Part shown: piece after piece, positions 24,461-32,531 of the stretch
How positions within the stretch are numbered: the first letter of the stretch is position 1
How the letters are laid out: each line of letters starts with the position of its first letter
Source of the DNA: Selenomonas bovis DSM 23594
GTDB taxonomy: Bacteria; Bacillota; Negativicutes; Selenomonadales; Selenomonadaceae
NCBI RefSeq assembly: GCF_000381005.1
Contig: NZ_KB908384.1
Location: 26,863 to 90,862, forward strand
Direction: 5' to 3'
Length of the DNA stretch: 64,000 nucleotides
Translations under genes and position numbers: made by a program
The notes under the pieces: model-generated
Told to the model about the DNA's origin: nothing
The model's input: only the letters and a program-made list of their open reading frames with translations
Databases searched by the model: none

Positions 24461-26578
24461 ATGTCAAAGGACCGCGTTATGCAGGAATTGCAGCGGTTTG
24501 GCGGCGCGATGTACACGCCGGTCATCCTGTTTGCATTCTTTGGTCTTACGGTTGCAATTTCCATCATCTGCAAGAACACGATGCTCCTGGGCTCGATTGC
24601 GGATAAGGGAACTGTCTGGTATGATTTCTGGTATGTCGTAGAGCAGGGCGGCTGGGCTGTCTTTGCGCAGATGCCGATTCTCTTCGCCATCGCCGTGCCG
24701 ATCGGCTTCGCGAAGAAGGAACCGGGTCGTGCAGCGATGGAATCGTTCATGATTTACATGGTGTTCAACTACTTCATCTCGGCGTTCCTCGCGCTGCACG
24801 GCGATTTCTTCGGCGTGGACTACAGCGCCAAGGCGGGCGCCGGTACGGGTCTCGCGATGATCGCGAACATCAAGACGCTCGACATGGGCATGCTCGGCGC
24901 GATCTTCATCGCTTGCGTCTCGAGCTACCTGCACAACCACTTTTATGATACTGAGATTCCTGAGTGGCTCGGTATCTTCAAGGGCCCGGCGTTTGTCGTG
25001 GCGGTTGGCTTCGCTCTCATGATTCCAATGGCACTCGTGTTCTGCTTTGTCTGGCCCGCCATCCAGCATGTCATCGAGAACTTCCAGTTCTTCCTCAAAA
25101 CGAGCGGCATCGTCGGCGTCTGGTGCTACACGTTCGCAGAACGTATCCTCCTGCCTGCCGGCTTGCATCACTTCATCTATCTGCCGTTCATCTTCGGCCC
25201 GGCCGTCTGCGATGGCGGCATCCAGGCTTACTGGCTGCAGCACCTCAATGATTTCGCAACGAGCGCACATTCCCTGAAGGAGATGTTCCCGCAGGGCGGT
25301 TTCGCACTCCATGGTTCTTCCAAGGTTTTCGGTCTCCCGGGCGCGGCGCTCGCGATGTATGTCTGCGCGCGTCCTGAGAAGAAGAAGAAGGTCGCAACGC
25401 TCCTCATCCCCGCAACGCTCACGGCTGTTCTCTGCGGTATCACGGAGCCTCTCGAGTTCACGTTCCTCTTTGTTGCGCCGCTCCTTTATGCAGTGCATGC
25501 ACTGCTCGCGGCAACGCTTTCCGCAACGCTCTATTTCTTCGGCCTCTCCGGCAACTTCGGCGGCGGCCTCATCGACTGCTTCGTTCAGAACTGGATCCCG
25601 CTCTTCAAGTATCACGCTGGCACGTACATCATGCAGATCGTGATCGGCGCTGCGTTCTTTTGCATCTACTTCGTCGTGTTCCGTTATCTCATCCTCAAGA
25701 ACGACTATCCGACGCCGGGCCGCACGTCCGACGACACGGAGGACAAGCTTTTCTCCAAGGCCGAGTATCAGGCGAAGAAAGAGATGGAGCAGATGGGCCT
25801 TGCGGGCAACAAGCTCGCGATCCAGGCGCGCGTCTATCTCGACAGCCTCGGCGGCCCGTCCAACATCAAGGAAGTCACGAACTGCGCGACGCGCCTGCGC
25901 GTCACGGTCGCGGATCCCGACAAAGTCTCGTCCTCGAGCAAGTTCACGAAGGCCGGCGCCTACGGCCTCGTGAAGAACGGCCACGCGATTCAGGTCATCG
26001 TCGGCATGAACGTCCCGCAGGTGCGCGGCTACTTCGACGCGCTCCTCAAGGGCGGCGACGTCTCCGAGATCTCCGCACCGTCCGCACCGACGGCGGCAGC
26101 GCCGGATCACGCCGACAAGGGCCTCGCGATGGGCATCAAGGCCTGCGTCAGCGGCCAGCTCATCGATATGACTGAAGTCAAGGACGAGATGTTCTCCAAG
26201 AAGATGATGGGCGACGGCGTCGCCATCGAGCCGACGGGTGACACGGTCGTCGCACCGGCGGACGCCGAGGTCACGATGGTCATGGTGGACAGCAACCATG
26301 CCGTCGGCCTGCGCTTCGAGAACGGCGCGGAGCTCCTCATCCACATCGGCATCGATACGGTGAACCTCAAAGGTCAGGGCTTCGAATGCTACGTCAAGCA
26401 GGGCGACAAGGTCAAGGCCGGCCAGAAGCTCATCAAGTTCGACAAGCAGGTCATCGCGGACGCTGGCTACGCGAACACCGTCATGATGGCCATTACGAAC
26501 TCTGCGGAATATTCGCAGCTCAAGAAAGCTGAGGATCAGAAAGTCGTGGCGAACGAGACGACCGTCATCTCTTTCTAA
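24461..26578 (+). CDS. Alpha-glucoside-type PTS transporter, fused IICBA
   Basis: A 705-residue single-chain PTS permease that imports and phosphorylates a sugar using PEP-derived phosphate. IIC membrane domain at about residues 1-420, IIB at about 455-540 with phospho-Cys475 in TNCATRLRVTV, and IIA at about 565-700 with phospho-His628 in AELLIHIGIDTVNLKG. The IIC segment resembles maltose/alpha-glucoside permeases (GlvC/MalP/AglA), many of which lack a fused IIA. GGAGGTAAG precedes the ATG. Flanked by an RpiR regulator, a GH13 glucosidase and a HAD phosphatase, so the likely substrates are maltose, isomaltose, sucrose isomers or similar. Confidence 0.93.
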   Translation: MSKDRVMQELQRFGGAMYTPVILFAFFGLTVAISIICKNTMLLGSIADKGTVWYDFWYVVEQGGWAVFAQMPILFAIAVPIGFAKKEPGRAAMESFMIYMVFNYFISAFLALHGDFFGVDYSAKAGAGTGLAMIANIKTLDMGMLGAIFIACVSSYLHNHFYDTEIPEWLGIFKGPAFVVAVGFALMIPMALVFCFVWPAIQHVIENFQFFLKTSGIVGVWCYTFAERILLPAGLHHFIYLPFIFGPAVCDGGIQAYWLQHLNDFATSAHSLKEMFPQGGFALHGSSKVFGLPGAALAMYVCARPEKKKKVATLLIPATLTAVLCGITEPLEFTFLFVAPLLYAVHALLAATLSATLYFFGLSGNFGGGLIDCFVQNWIPLFKYHAGTYIMQIVIGAAFFCIYFVVFRYLILKNDYPTPGRTSDDTEDKLFSKAEYQAKKEMEQMGLAGNKLAIQARVYLDSLGGPSNIKEVTNCATRLRVTVADPDKVSSSSKFTKAGAYGLVKNGHAIQVIVGMNVPQVRGYFDALLKGGDVSEISAPSAPTAAAPDHADKGLAMGIKACVSGQLIDMTEVKDEMFSKKMMGDGVAIEPTGDTVVAPADAEVTMVMVDSNHAVGLRFENGAELLIHIGIDTVNLKGQGFECYVKQGDKVKAGQKLIKFDKQVIADAGYANTVMMAITNSAEYSQLKKAEDQKVVANETTVISF

Positions 26579-26591
26579 TAAGCAAACTCTC

Positions 26592-26669
26592 CGAAACCAC
26601 TGACAAGCTGACATCGCCTGGTGCCCCGACGCAAGGGCGCGTGGCGGAAGGCCTGTCAGTGGTTTCCTG
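26592..26669 (+). other. Long inverted repeat between PTS and glucosidase genes
   Basis: GAAACCACTGACA near 26,593 pairs with TGTCAGTGGTTTC near 26,655. The ~50-base loop contains smaller GC-rich pairings. No T-tract follows, so it is more likely a processing or attenuation structure or a repeat relic than a simple terminator. Confidence 0.5.
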
Positions 26670-26827
26670 GGTCTTGTGGAAAGTTATCCAGGAACACAAA
26701 AAGAATTTCGAGGATGGCAGCTGTTACAAGATACAGAAAGTGGCTGACGCAAACGCACTCTCCGCGGCCAGGCCGCGGGGGACGGGTGCAGCCGCCGGCG
26801 CATCCTTGTGATGGAAGGAATGTATGT

Positions 26828-28510
26828 ATGAAAAGCAAGCTCAAATGGTGGCAGACACATCAGGTCTATCAGGTCTATCCCAAAAGTTTCCTCGATACGA
26901 CGGGGAGCGGTACGGGCGACCTCCGGGGCATCACGGCGCGCCTCGACTACCTGCGGACGCTCGGCGTTGGGGCGGTCTGGCTCACGCCGATGTACCCGTC
27001 GCCGATGGTGGATAACGGCTATGACATCGCTGACTACGAAGCAGTCGATCCCTCCTATGGCACGATGGCGGATATGGAGCACCTGATCCGCGAGGCGAAG
27101 CGCCGCGACATCCGCATCGTCATGGATCTCGTGTTCAACCACTCCTCGGATCAGCACGCCTGGTTCCGGGAGTCGCGGCGGAGCCGCACGAATCCGAAAG
27201 CCGACTGGTACATCTGGCGCGACGCGAAGCCGGACGGTTCGGCGCCGACGAACTGGCGCGCGATTTTCGGTGGCTCCGCGTGGACGTGGTGCGAGGAGCG
27301 GCAGCAGTATTACCTCCACACCTTCGCCGAGCAGCAGCCGGATCTCAACTGGGCGAATCCCGAGGTGCGCAAGGCGCTCTACCGCGCGGCGAACTTCTGG
27401 CTGGAAAAGGGCGTGGGCGGTTTCCGCATCGACGCGATCGTCTACATCAAGAAGCCGGACTTCGTCGACGGCGAGCCGGACGGTGCGGACGGTCTCGTGA
27501 GCATCCACACGATGACGGCGGATACGCCGGGCATCCTCGACTATCTGCACGAGATGCGCCGCGAGGTCTTCGAGGGGCACGATATCTTCACCGTCGCCGA
27601 GGCGAACGGCGTGAGCCCCGAGGAACTCTCTGACTGGGTGGGAGAGAAGGGCGTCTTTTCCATGCTCTTCGAGTTCAGCCATATGGGCCTCCAGTTCCCC
27701 GAGGGTGAGGAGATCTGGTGCCGCGCCCAGCCCTGGAAGCTCACGGCGCTCAAGCAGGCGCTTACGGCGAGCCAGCAGGCGACGGCGAAGAACGGCTGGT
27801 ATCCGATCTTCTTCGAGAACCATGACCAGCCACGCTCCATCTGCCATTACTTCCCGCAGGGCGCGGACCGCGCGCGTGCGGCGAAGGCGCTTGCAACCGT
27901 GTTGCTCACGCTGCGCGGTACGCCTTTCATCTACGAGGGTGAGGAGATCGGCATGACGAATGTCGCGTGGCCGAGCATCGACTGCTACGACGATATCTCC
28001 TCGCACGGCCAGTACCAGATGGCGCTCGACGAGGGCCACACCGAGGCAGAGGCGCTTGCGGCCGTCCATGCCTACAGCCGCGACAACGCGCGCACGCCGA
28101 TGCAGTGGACGCGCGAGGTACAGGCGGGGTTCACGACGGGGAAGCCCTGGCTGCCCGTAGAGAAGGACTATCGCCATTGGTGCGTCGAGGCCGAGGCCGA
28201 GAGCGAGGAATCCGTCCTTTCCTACTACCGCCGCCTCACAGCCCTGCGCGCGCGTCTCGCTGTTCTCACGGCGGGCGACTACGAGGAGCTCCTGCCGGAC
28301 GATGAACGCATCTACGCGTTCCGGCGCACGCTCGGAGGGGAAAAGACGGTGACGCTTGTCAATTTCACGCTTGAACCCGTGAACTACGACATGGCGCTCG
28401 TCGACGGCCTCACGCGCGCGGATGGCAGCTATCCGGAGGAAACGGAGGAGCCGGGGACGCTGCAGCCGCTCGAAGCCGTGATCTATACGAATTGCCAGAA
28501 AAAGGAGTGA
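26828..28510 (+). CDS. GH13 alpha-glucosidase (oligo-1,6-glucosidase type)
   Basis: A 560-residue retaining glycosidase. The four GH13 regions are intact: DLVFNHSSDQH, GGFRIDAI (Asp nucleophile), TVAEANG (Glu acid/base) and FFENHDQPR (transition-state Asp). The sequence groups with oligo-1,6-glucosidase/trehalose-6-phosphate hydrolase-like enzymes of subfamily 31. It has no signal peptide, so it is cytoplasmic and suited to products of the upstream PTS. Whether it prefers phosphorylated substrates cannot be read from sequence. ATG 26,828 follows GGAAGGAA; the extension to 26,621 lacks support. The HAD gene begins eight bases after its stop. Confidence 0.93.
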   Translation: MKSKLKWWQTHQVYQVYPKSFLDTTGSGTGDLRGITARLDYLRTLGVGAVWLTPMYPSPMVDNGYDIADYEAVDPSYGTMADMEHLIREAKRRDIRIVMDLVFNHSSDQHAWFRESRRSRTNPKADWYIWRDAKPDGSAPTNWRAIFGGSAWTWCEERQQYYLHTFAEQQPDLNWANPEVRKALYRAANFWLEKGVGGFRIDAIVYIKKPDFVDGEPDGADGLVSIHTMTADTPGILDYLHEMRREVFEGHDIFTVAEANGVSPEELSDWVGEKGVFSMLFEFSHMGLQFPEGEEIWCRAQPWKLTALKQALTASQQATAKNGWYPIFFENHDQPRSICHYFPQGADRARAAKALATVLLTLRGTPFIYEGEEIGMTNVAWPSIDCYDDISSHGQYQMALDEGHTEAEALAAVHAYSRDNARTPMQWTREVQAGFTTGKPWLPVEKDYRHWCVEAEAESEESVLSYYRRLTALRARLAVLTAGDYEELLPDDERIYAFRRTLGGEKTVTLVNFTLEPVNYDMALVDGLTRADGSYPEETEEPGTLQPLEAVIYTNCQKKE

Positions 28511-28517
28511 GCTCGCA

Positions 28518-29291
28518 ATGAAAATCGCAGCCAGTGACTATGACGGCACCCTTTTCCGCAACGATGAAATCGCGGCGGAGGACGCGAGAGGCGTCCACGC
28601 CTGGCGCGCCGCGGGACATAAATTCGGTGTCGTGACGGGGCGCGACTACGGCATGCTCGTGCCGCAGCTCCATCACTACGGAGTGGAATTCGACTACGCG
28701 GTCTGCAACAACGGCGGCATCATCCACGACGCTGCGGGGCATGTGCTCCATCAGGAGAAGATTGCCGCACGCGTCCTGCACGCCATCGTGGCAGAGCCGG
28801 GCGTGCGCCGCTCGCTGCATTTCGCGTTCTCCGCGCCGGGGCGCACCTTCCTCTGCCATGACCGCGAGGGATCGTGGATCATGCGGGAGGCGGAGCAGTG
28901 GGACTTCCCCGTCGTGAAGATCACGGAAGAGGAAATCGTGAAGCTCCCCGACATCCATCAGTTCTCCCTCGGTTACGACGACCCGCGGGAGGCGGCGGAA
29001 GTCGCCTCCATCCTCAATGCGAAATACGGCGCGGACGTCCACGCCTATCCGAACCGCGGCAGTGTCGACATCACGCCGCCGGACGTCAGCAAGAGGAACG
29101 GCATCGAGAAGCTCAAGCAGGTCATGGGCTGGCAGGGCGCCGTGATCTACGCCATCGGCGACGAGGTGAACGATCTGCCGATGATCGAGGCGTACCGAGG
29201 ATTCACCGTCGACACGGCGCGCGATGTCATCAAGGCGAAGGCGCGCGCATCTTACGCAAGCGTCGGTGCCATGCTCGAAGCCAATCTCTAA
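28518..29291 (+). CDS. HAD-superfamily phosphatase, Cof type
   Basis: A 257-residue phosphatase. Motif I is DYDGTLF (Asp7/Asp9), motif II VVTGRD, and motif III/IV the C-terminal Lys and GDEVNDLPMIEA. It probably dephosphorylates sugar phosphates. Its tight spacing after the glucosidase suggests a housekeeping role in relieving sugar-phosphate build-up from the alpha-glucoside PTS. GGAG lies eleven bases before the ATG. Confidence 0.88.
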   Translation: MKIAASDYDGTLFRNDEIAAEDARGVHAWRAAGHKFGVVTGRDYGMLVPQLHHYGVEFDYAVCNNGGIIHDAAGHVLHQEKIAARVLHAIVAEPGVRRSLHFAFSAPGRTFLCHDREGSWIMREAEQWDFPVVKITEEEIVKLPDIHQFSLGYDDPREAAEVASILNAKYGADVHAYPNRGSVDITPPDVSKRNGIEKLKQVMGWQGAVIYAIGDEVNDLPMIEAYRGFTVDTARDVIKAKARASYASVGAMLEANL

Positions 29292-29371
29292 GGAACCGCT
29301 GATGAATGCAAGACTTTTACCACTTACAGTTGAGTGAATGTGCGGCATCTATCAATCAGTGCCTCCCTAAC
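29290..29371 (+). repeat. Dispersed palindromic repeat, copy 5
   Basis: Left arm AAGGAACCGCTGATGAAT (29,290-29,307) and right arm ATCAATCAGTGCCTCCCTAA. The 35 bases at 29,299-29,333 match those at 31,010-31,044 at about 30 positions. Confidence 0.65.
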
Positions 29372-29399
29372 GTATGCGGACAGCGCGAAACCTCTCTGA

Positions 29400-29437
29400 G
29401 GATGTGTCAGGCAGAAATGCCGGGCACATCCTTTTTT
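29400..29437 (+). terminator. Terminator after the alpha-glucoside operon
   Basis: Stem GGATGTGTC/GGCACATCC followed by TTTTTT. Confidence 0.8.
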
Positions 29438-29481
29438 CTGCCTGCTAGGTGCTGGCTCTGCGGGCGCGACGCGAAAACTCC

Positions 29482-29510
29482 TTTTCAGTCAGGCCGAACA
29501 ATGCTAGAAT
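29482..29510 (+). promoter_or_regulatory. Promoter of alcohol dehydrogenase gene
   Basis: TTTTCA (29,482-29,487), 17-base spacer, extended -10 TGCTAGAAT (TAGAAT at 29,505-29,510). Confidence 0.6.
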
Positions 29511-29555
29511 AAGAGCAGACAGGTGCAAAGAAAAGGAAATCGGAGGGATTACACC

Positions 29556-30737
29556 ATGCAAAGCTTTCAATTCAAATGCCCGACGGAGATCATTTTCGGC
29601 TGTGGCGCAGAGCTCAAGGTGGGAGAGAAGATCAAGGCGTACGGCGGCACGCACGTCTACATCGTCTACGGCGGCGGCAGCGTCATCCGCTCGGGACTCC
29701 TCGCGCGTGTCGAGCGCACGCTGACGGAGAGCGGCATCGCGTTCGACGTACGCGGCGGCGTCCAGCCGAATCCGCTAGTCTCCCACGCGCGCGAGGGCGT
29801 GCGCGAGGCGCTGCGCTTCGGCGCGGACTTCATCCTCGCCATCGGCGGCGGCTCTGTCATCGACACGGCGAAGGCCATCGCGCACGGCGTCGCGAACCCT
29901 GAGACGGACATCTGGGATTTCTGGTGCGGCCGCGAGAGGCTCACGCGCTCGACGCCCGTCGCCGTCGTCCTCACGCTCGCGGCAGCGGGCAGTGAGACGA
30001 GCGACTCCGCCGTTCTCACGAACGAGGAGACCGGCGTCAAGGGCGGCATCAACACGCCGTTTAACCGGCCCGCGCTCGCGTTCATGAACCCGGAGCTCAC
30101 CTACACCGTGCCGAAGAAGCAGCTCACAGCCGGCATCAGCGACATCCTCATGCACACGCTCGAGCGCTACTTCACGAAGATCCAGGGCAACGAGCTCACC
30201 GATCTCATCGCCGAAGCCCTGCTGCGCGATGTCATCGCGAGCGCGCGCGTCGCCGTCCGCGATCAGCACGACTACGACGCCATGAGCGAGATCATGTGGT
30301 GCGGCAGCGTCTCCCACTCGAACGTCACGGAATGGGGCCGCTGCAAGGATTTCTCCTGCCACAAGCTCGGCCACGCCATCAGCGCGAAATACGACGCGAC
30401 GCACGGCGAGACGCTCACCTCCGTCTGGGGCTGGTGGGCGCAGTACGTCTATCAGGACGACCTTCCCCGCTTCGCGCGCTTCGCGGAGAAGGTCTGGGAC
30501 GTTCACGAGGGCACGGAGGAAGAACGCGCCCGCGAGGGCATCCGCCGCCAGGTCGCGTTTTTTAAGGAGATCGGCATGCCGTGCTGCTTCACGGAACTCG
30601 GCATCGGTGTCCTGAACGAGGCCACCATTCACGAGCTCGCGGATGCTGTCACCGCAGGCGGCACGAAAACCGTCGGCAACTTCCACCCCATCGGCCGCAA
30701 GGAAGCCATCGACATCTACACGCTCGCGAATCATTGA
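29556..30737 (+). CDS. Iron-containing alcohol dehydrogenase (butanol dehydrogenase/YqhD type)
   Basis: A 393-residue group III alcohol dehydrogenase that reduces aldehydes to alcohols with NAD(P)H and a divalent metal. The dinucleotide motif is AIGGGSVIDTAKAIA. Metal ligands are expected in the GISDILMHTLERYF, HKLGHAISA and THGETLTSVWGWW segments (Asp/His/His/His). The sequence resembles butanol dehydrogenases of clostridia. CGGAGGG sits ahead of ATG 29,556. It is a single-gene unit; no partner enzyme is adjacent. Confidence 0.92.
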   Translation: MQSFQFKCPTEIIFGCGAELKVGEKIKAYGGTHVYIVYGGGSVIRSGLLARVERTLTESGIAFDVRGGVQPNPLVSHAREGVREALRFGADFILAIGGGSVIDTAKAIAHGVANPETDIWDFWCGRERLTRSTPVAVVLTLAAAGSETSDSAVLTNEETGVKGGINTPFNRPALAFMNPELTYTVPKKQLTAGISDILMHTLERYFTKIQGNELTDLIAEALLRDVIASARVAVRDQHDYDAMSEIMWCGSVSHSNVTEWGRCKDFSCHKLGHAISAKYDATHGETLTSVWGWWAQYVYQDDLPRFARFAEKVWDVHEGTEEERAREGIRRQVAFFKEIGMPCCFTELGIGVLNEATIHELADAVTAGGTKTVGNFHPIGRKEAIDIYTLANH

Positions 30738-30763
30738 GGTGCGCGCATAAAATTATTGACCTA

Positions 30764-30791
30764 TTGACATTTTGATTATTTGATGTATAAT
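30764..30791 (+). promoter_or_regulatory. Strong promoter of a putative small RNA
   Basis: TTGACA (30,764-30,769), 16-base spacer, TATAAT (30,786-30,791). Both hexamers are perfect. Confidence 0.8.
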
Positions 30792-30797
30792 GGGAGT

Positions 30798-30914
30798 TGC
30801 AGATGGGAAAGCAACCAGCTGCACCTCCTATTCTCTATTCCCCATATAGATACTACATGCAGATAACTGCATGGCGGACACAAGCAGCGGCGTCACGTAT
30901 GGCCGCTGCTTTTT
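30798..30914 (+). ncRNA. Candidate structured small RNA (~117 nt)
   Basis: A perfect promoter just upstream and a clean intrinsic terminator (AAGCAGCGG/CCGCTGCTTTTT, 30,882-30,914) bound a ~117-base transcript. Inside are pairings such as TTGC/GCAA near 30,797-30,815, ATGCAG/CTGCAT near 30,857-30,872 and GGAG/CTCC. It matches no RNA family I can recall. A short reading frame from TTG 30,797 runs through the terminator and has no ribosome site, so it is not credited. The following gene starts 400 bases later, so a leader role is less likely than a free-standing RNA. Confidence 0.5.
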
Positions 30915-31000
30915 ACGTTTCTCATACAGCGTCAGCCTTGACCGCGAGAAGGTTCCCTCACAATCACCTTGCGCCGCTTGTCCTTCGGCTGTTGAAACGA

Positions 31001-31118
31001 TGGGAAGCACTGATGAATGCAAAGATTTTTCCACTTACGGTTGAATAGGGGGAGAACATACCTTCCTTCAGGAGAAGGGGGGCTGCGTAGCGGTGCACTA
31101 TGAATCAGTGGTTAAGGA
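31001..31118 (+). repeat. Dispersed palindromic repeat, copy 6, interrupted by a GC-rich insert
   Basis: Left arm GGGAAGCACTGATGAATGC and right end ATGAATCAGTGGTTAAGG (31,100-31,117) flank GGGGGAGAAC...GAAGGGGGGCTGCGTAGCGG. The insert resembles the GGGGGAAGG...GCGAAGCGG type of intergenic repeat also seen near 48,500. The rest of the gap to 31,326 holds no recognised gene. Confidence 0.55.
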
Positions 31119-31326
31119 CGGCATGCTCTCCCTCCCCTGCGAGATGCGGCGAAGAAAGTCGGCAGGATGGAGGCAGAGCTCCGCAAGGCGGTGATGCTCT
31201 GTGTTGGTGGAGGTGCGGTTTCGTTTGCTGGACAAAGCCGTTCCAAATATGCTATTCTGAAAGAAACCGACTGGGAGAATCGGTAAAAAGGGAAAGAAAA
31301 GAGGACCATTGTAGGAGGTAGGCTTT

Positions 31327-32343
31327 ATGGCAGAGCAGGAAATTCGCCTGCAGGATATTTTTGACATGGACTTCATCCAGAAATTCCAGGATGATTTCGC
31401 GCGGGCGGTCGGCATGACGGCCGTGACCGTCGATCTCGACGGTACGCCGGTCACGCATCCGACGGACTGGACGGACTTCTGCATGAAGTACACGCGCGGC
31501 TGCCCGAAGGGCAAGGCTCGCTGCGAGAAGTGCGACGCCGATAACGGCGCGAAGGCCGCGCGCGAGGGACGCCCGCAGGTCTACGAGTGCCACGCGGGCC
31601 TCATGGACTTCGCCGCGCCCATCATGCTCAACGGCAAACAGGTCGGCTCCATCCTCGGCGGCCAGGTGCTCACGCAGCCGCTCGACGAGGAAAAATACCG
31701 CAGGGTCGCACAGGAGATCGGCGTAGACCCTGACGAATACATCGCCGCCGCGCGCAAGATCCAGGTCGTCGATCGCACGCGTCTCGATCATGCGGCGCAG
31801 ACGCTCTACCTCTTCGCGGGCGCGTTCTCGAAGATGGGCTACTACCAGCACCGGCTTCGGCAGATGTCGGAGAGCATCAACGACACGACGATGCATGTCT
31901 CCGCGGCGATGCAGGAGCTTGCCGCCTCGGCGCATGACGTCGACTCGAACCAGAAAGCGCTCAACACGGAGATCAAGACCGTCAGCGAAGTCGCGGGCAA
32001 GATTACCGAGTTCACGCGCCTCATCGAGGACATCGCGAAGCAGACGCAGCTCCTCGGCCTCAACGCCTCCATCGAGGCCGCGCGCGCCGGGGCGGCAGGC
32101 GCCGGCTTCAGCGTCGTCGCCGAGGAGATCCGCAAGCTCGCGGAGAACTCCAAGAGTGCCGTTGCGGAAATCCAGAATTTCACGGGCCAGATCGGCCACT
32201 CCGTGGACAAGACCGTTGAGAAAGGGGCGAACACCTCGGAGATCGTGAGCCAGCAGGCCAAGGCCATCGAGGAATGCGCGAACGACCTCATGGGACTCTC
32301 CGAGACCTCTACGGAGCTCTTCAACCTCGCGCACGATAAATAA
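31327..32343 (+). CDS. Soluble chemoreceptor: PocR sensor plus methyl-accepting signalling domain
   Basis: A 338-residue protein without membrane segments. The N-terminal PocR ligand-binding domain (about residues 5-170) shows its cysteine-rich pattern CMKYTRGCPKGKARCEKCDA and the YECHAGLMDFAAPI motif. The C-terminal part is a shortened methyl-accepting chemotaxis signalling domain (about 185-330) with the hairpin-tip signature QTQLLGLNASIEAARAGAAG (E/Q-x-NLLALNAAIEAARAGE class). It would sense a small metabolite in the cytoplasm and act on CheA or a similar kinase. AGGAGG lies upstream of the ATG. No che genes are in the window. Confidence 0.9.
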   Translation: MAEQEIRLQDIFDMDFIQKFQDDFARAVGMTAVTVDLDGTPVTHPTDWTDFCMKYTRGCPKGKARCEKCDADNGAKAAREGRPQVYECHAGLMDFAAPIMLNGKQVGSILGGQVLTQPLDEEKYRRVAQEIGVDPDEYIAAARKIQVVDRTRLDHAAQTLYLFAGAFSKMGYYQHRLRQMSESINDTTMHVSAAMQELAASAHDVDSNQKALNTEIKTVSEVAGKITEFTRLIEDIAKQTQLLGLNASIEAARAGAAGAGFSVVAEEIRKLAENSKSAVAEIQNFTGQIGHSVDKTVEKGANTSEIVSQQAKAIEECANDLMGLSETSTELFNLAHDK

Positions 32344-32372
32344 AGGAAGTACCGAATGAATCAGTGATTCCT
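32344..32372 (+). repeat. Dispersed palindromic repeat, copy 7
   Basis: AGGAAGTACCGAATGAATCA followed by GTGATTCCT, a compact near-palindrome. Its reverse complement matches 44,899-44,927 closely. It starts directly after the stop of the PocR-MCP gene. Confidence 0.75.
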
Positions 32373-32407
32373 AAAGACTTGTCTGAGATAGGAGCCGTGG
32401 TTCTTTC

Positions 32408-32437
32408 AGGGGCACCGATGCACTCGGCGCCCCTTTT
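32408..32437 (+). terminator. Terminator after PocR-MCP gene
   Basis: Stem GGGGCACCGA/TCGGCGCCCC followed by TTTT. TACAAT at 32,472-32,477 with extended TGC is the probable -10 of the following gene. Confidence 0.75.
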
Positions 32438-32531
32438 CGTGCGTCTTCAGGTAATTTTCGCAAGAGTGTGCTACAATGATTCCGTAACGACGCCGGGGCT
32501 CCCGGCGTTCCTGAGAAAGGGAGGGAATCCA

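Noticed and set aside
24464..26614. 716-codon minus-strand frame across the PTS gene
   Set aside because: Shadow of the IICBA gene, whose phosphorylation sites are clearly on the plus strand.
30797..31048. Small protein frame in the candidate RNA
   Set aside because: It starts with TTG, has no ribosome site and reads through an intrinsic terminator and a repeat.
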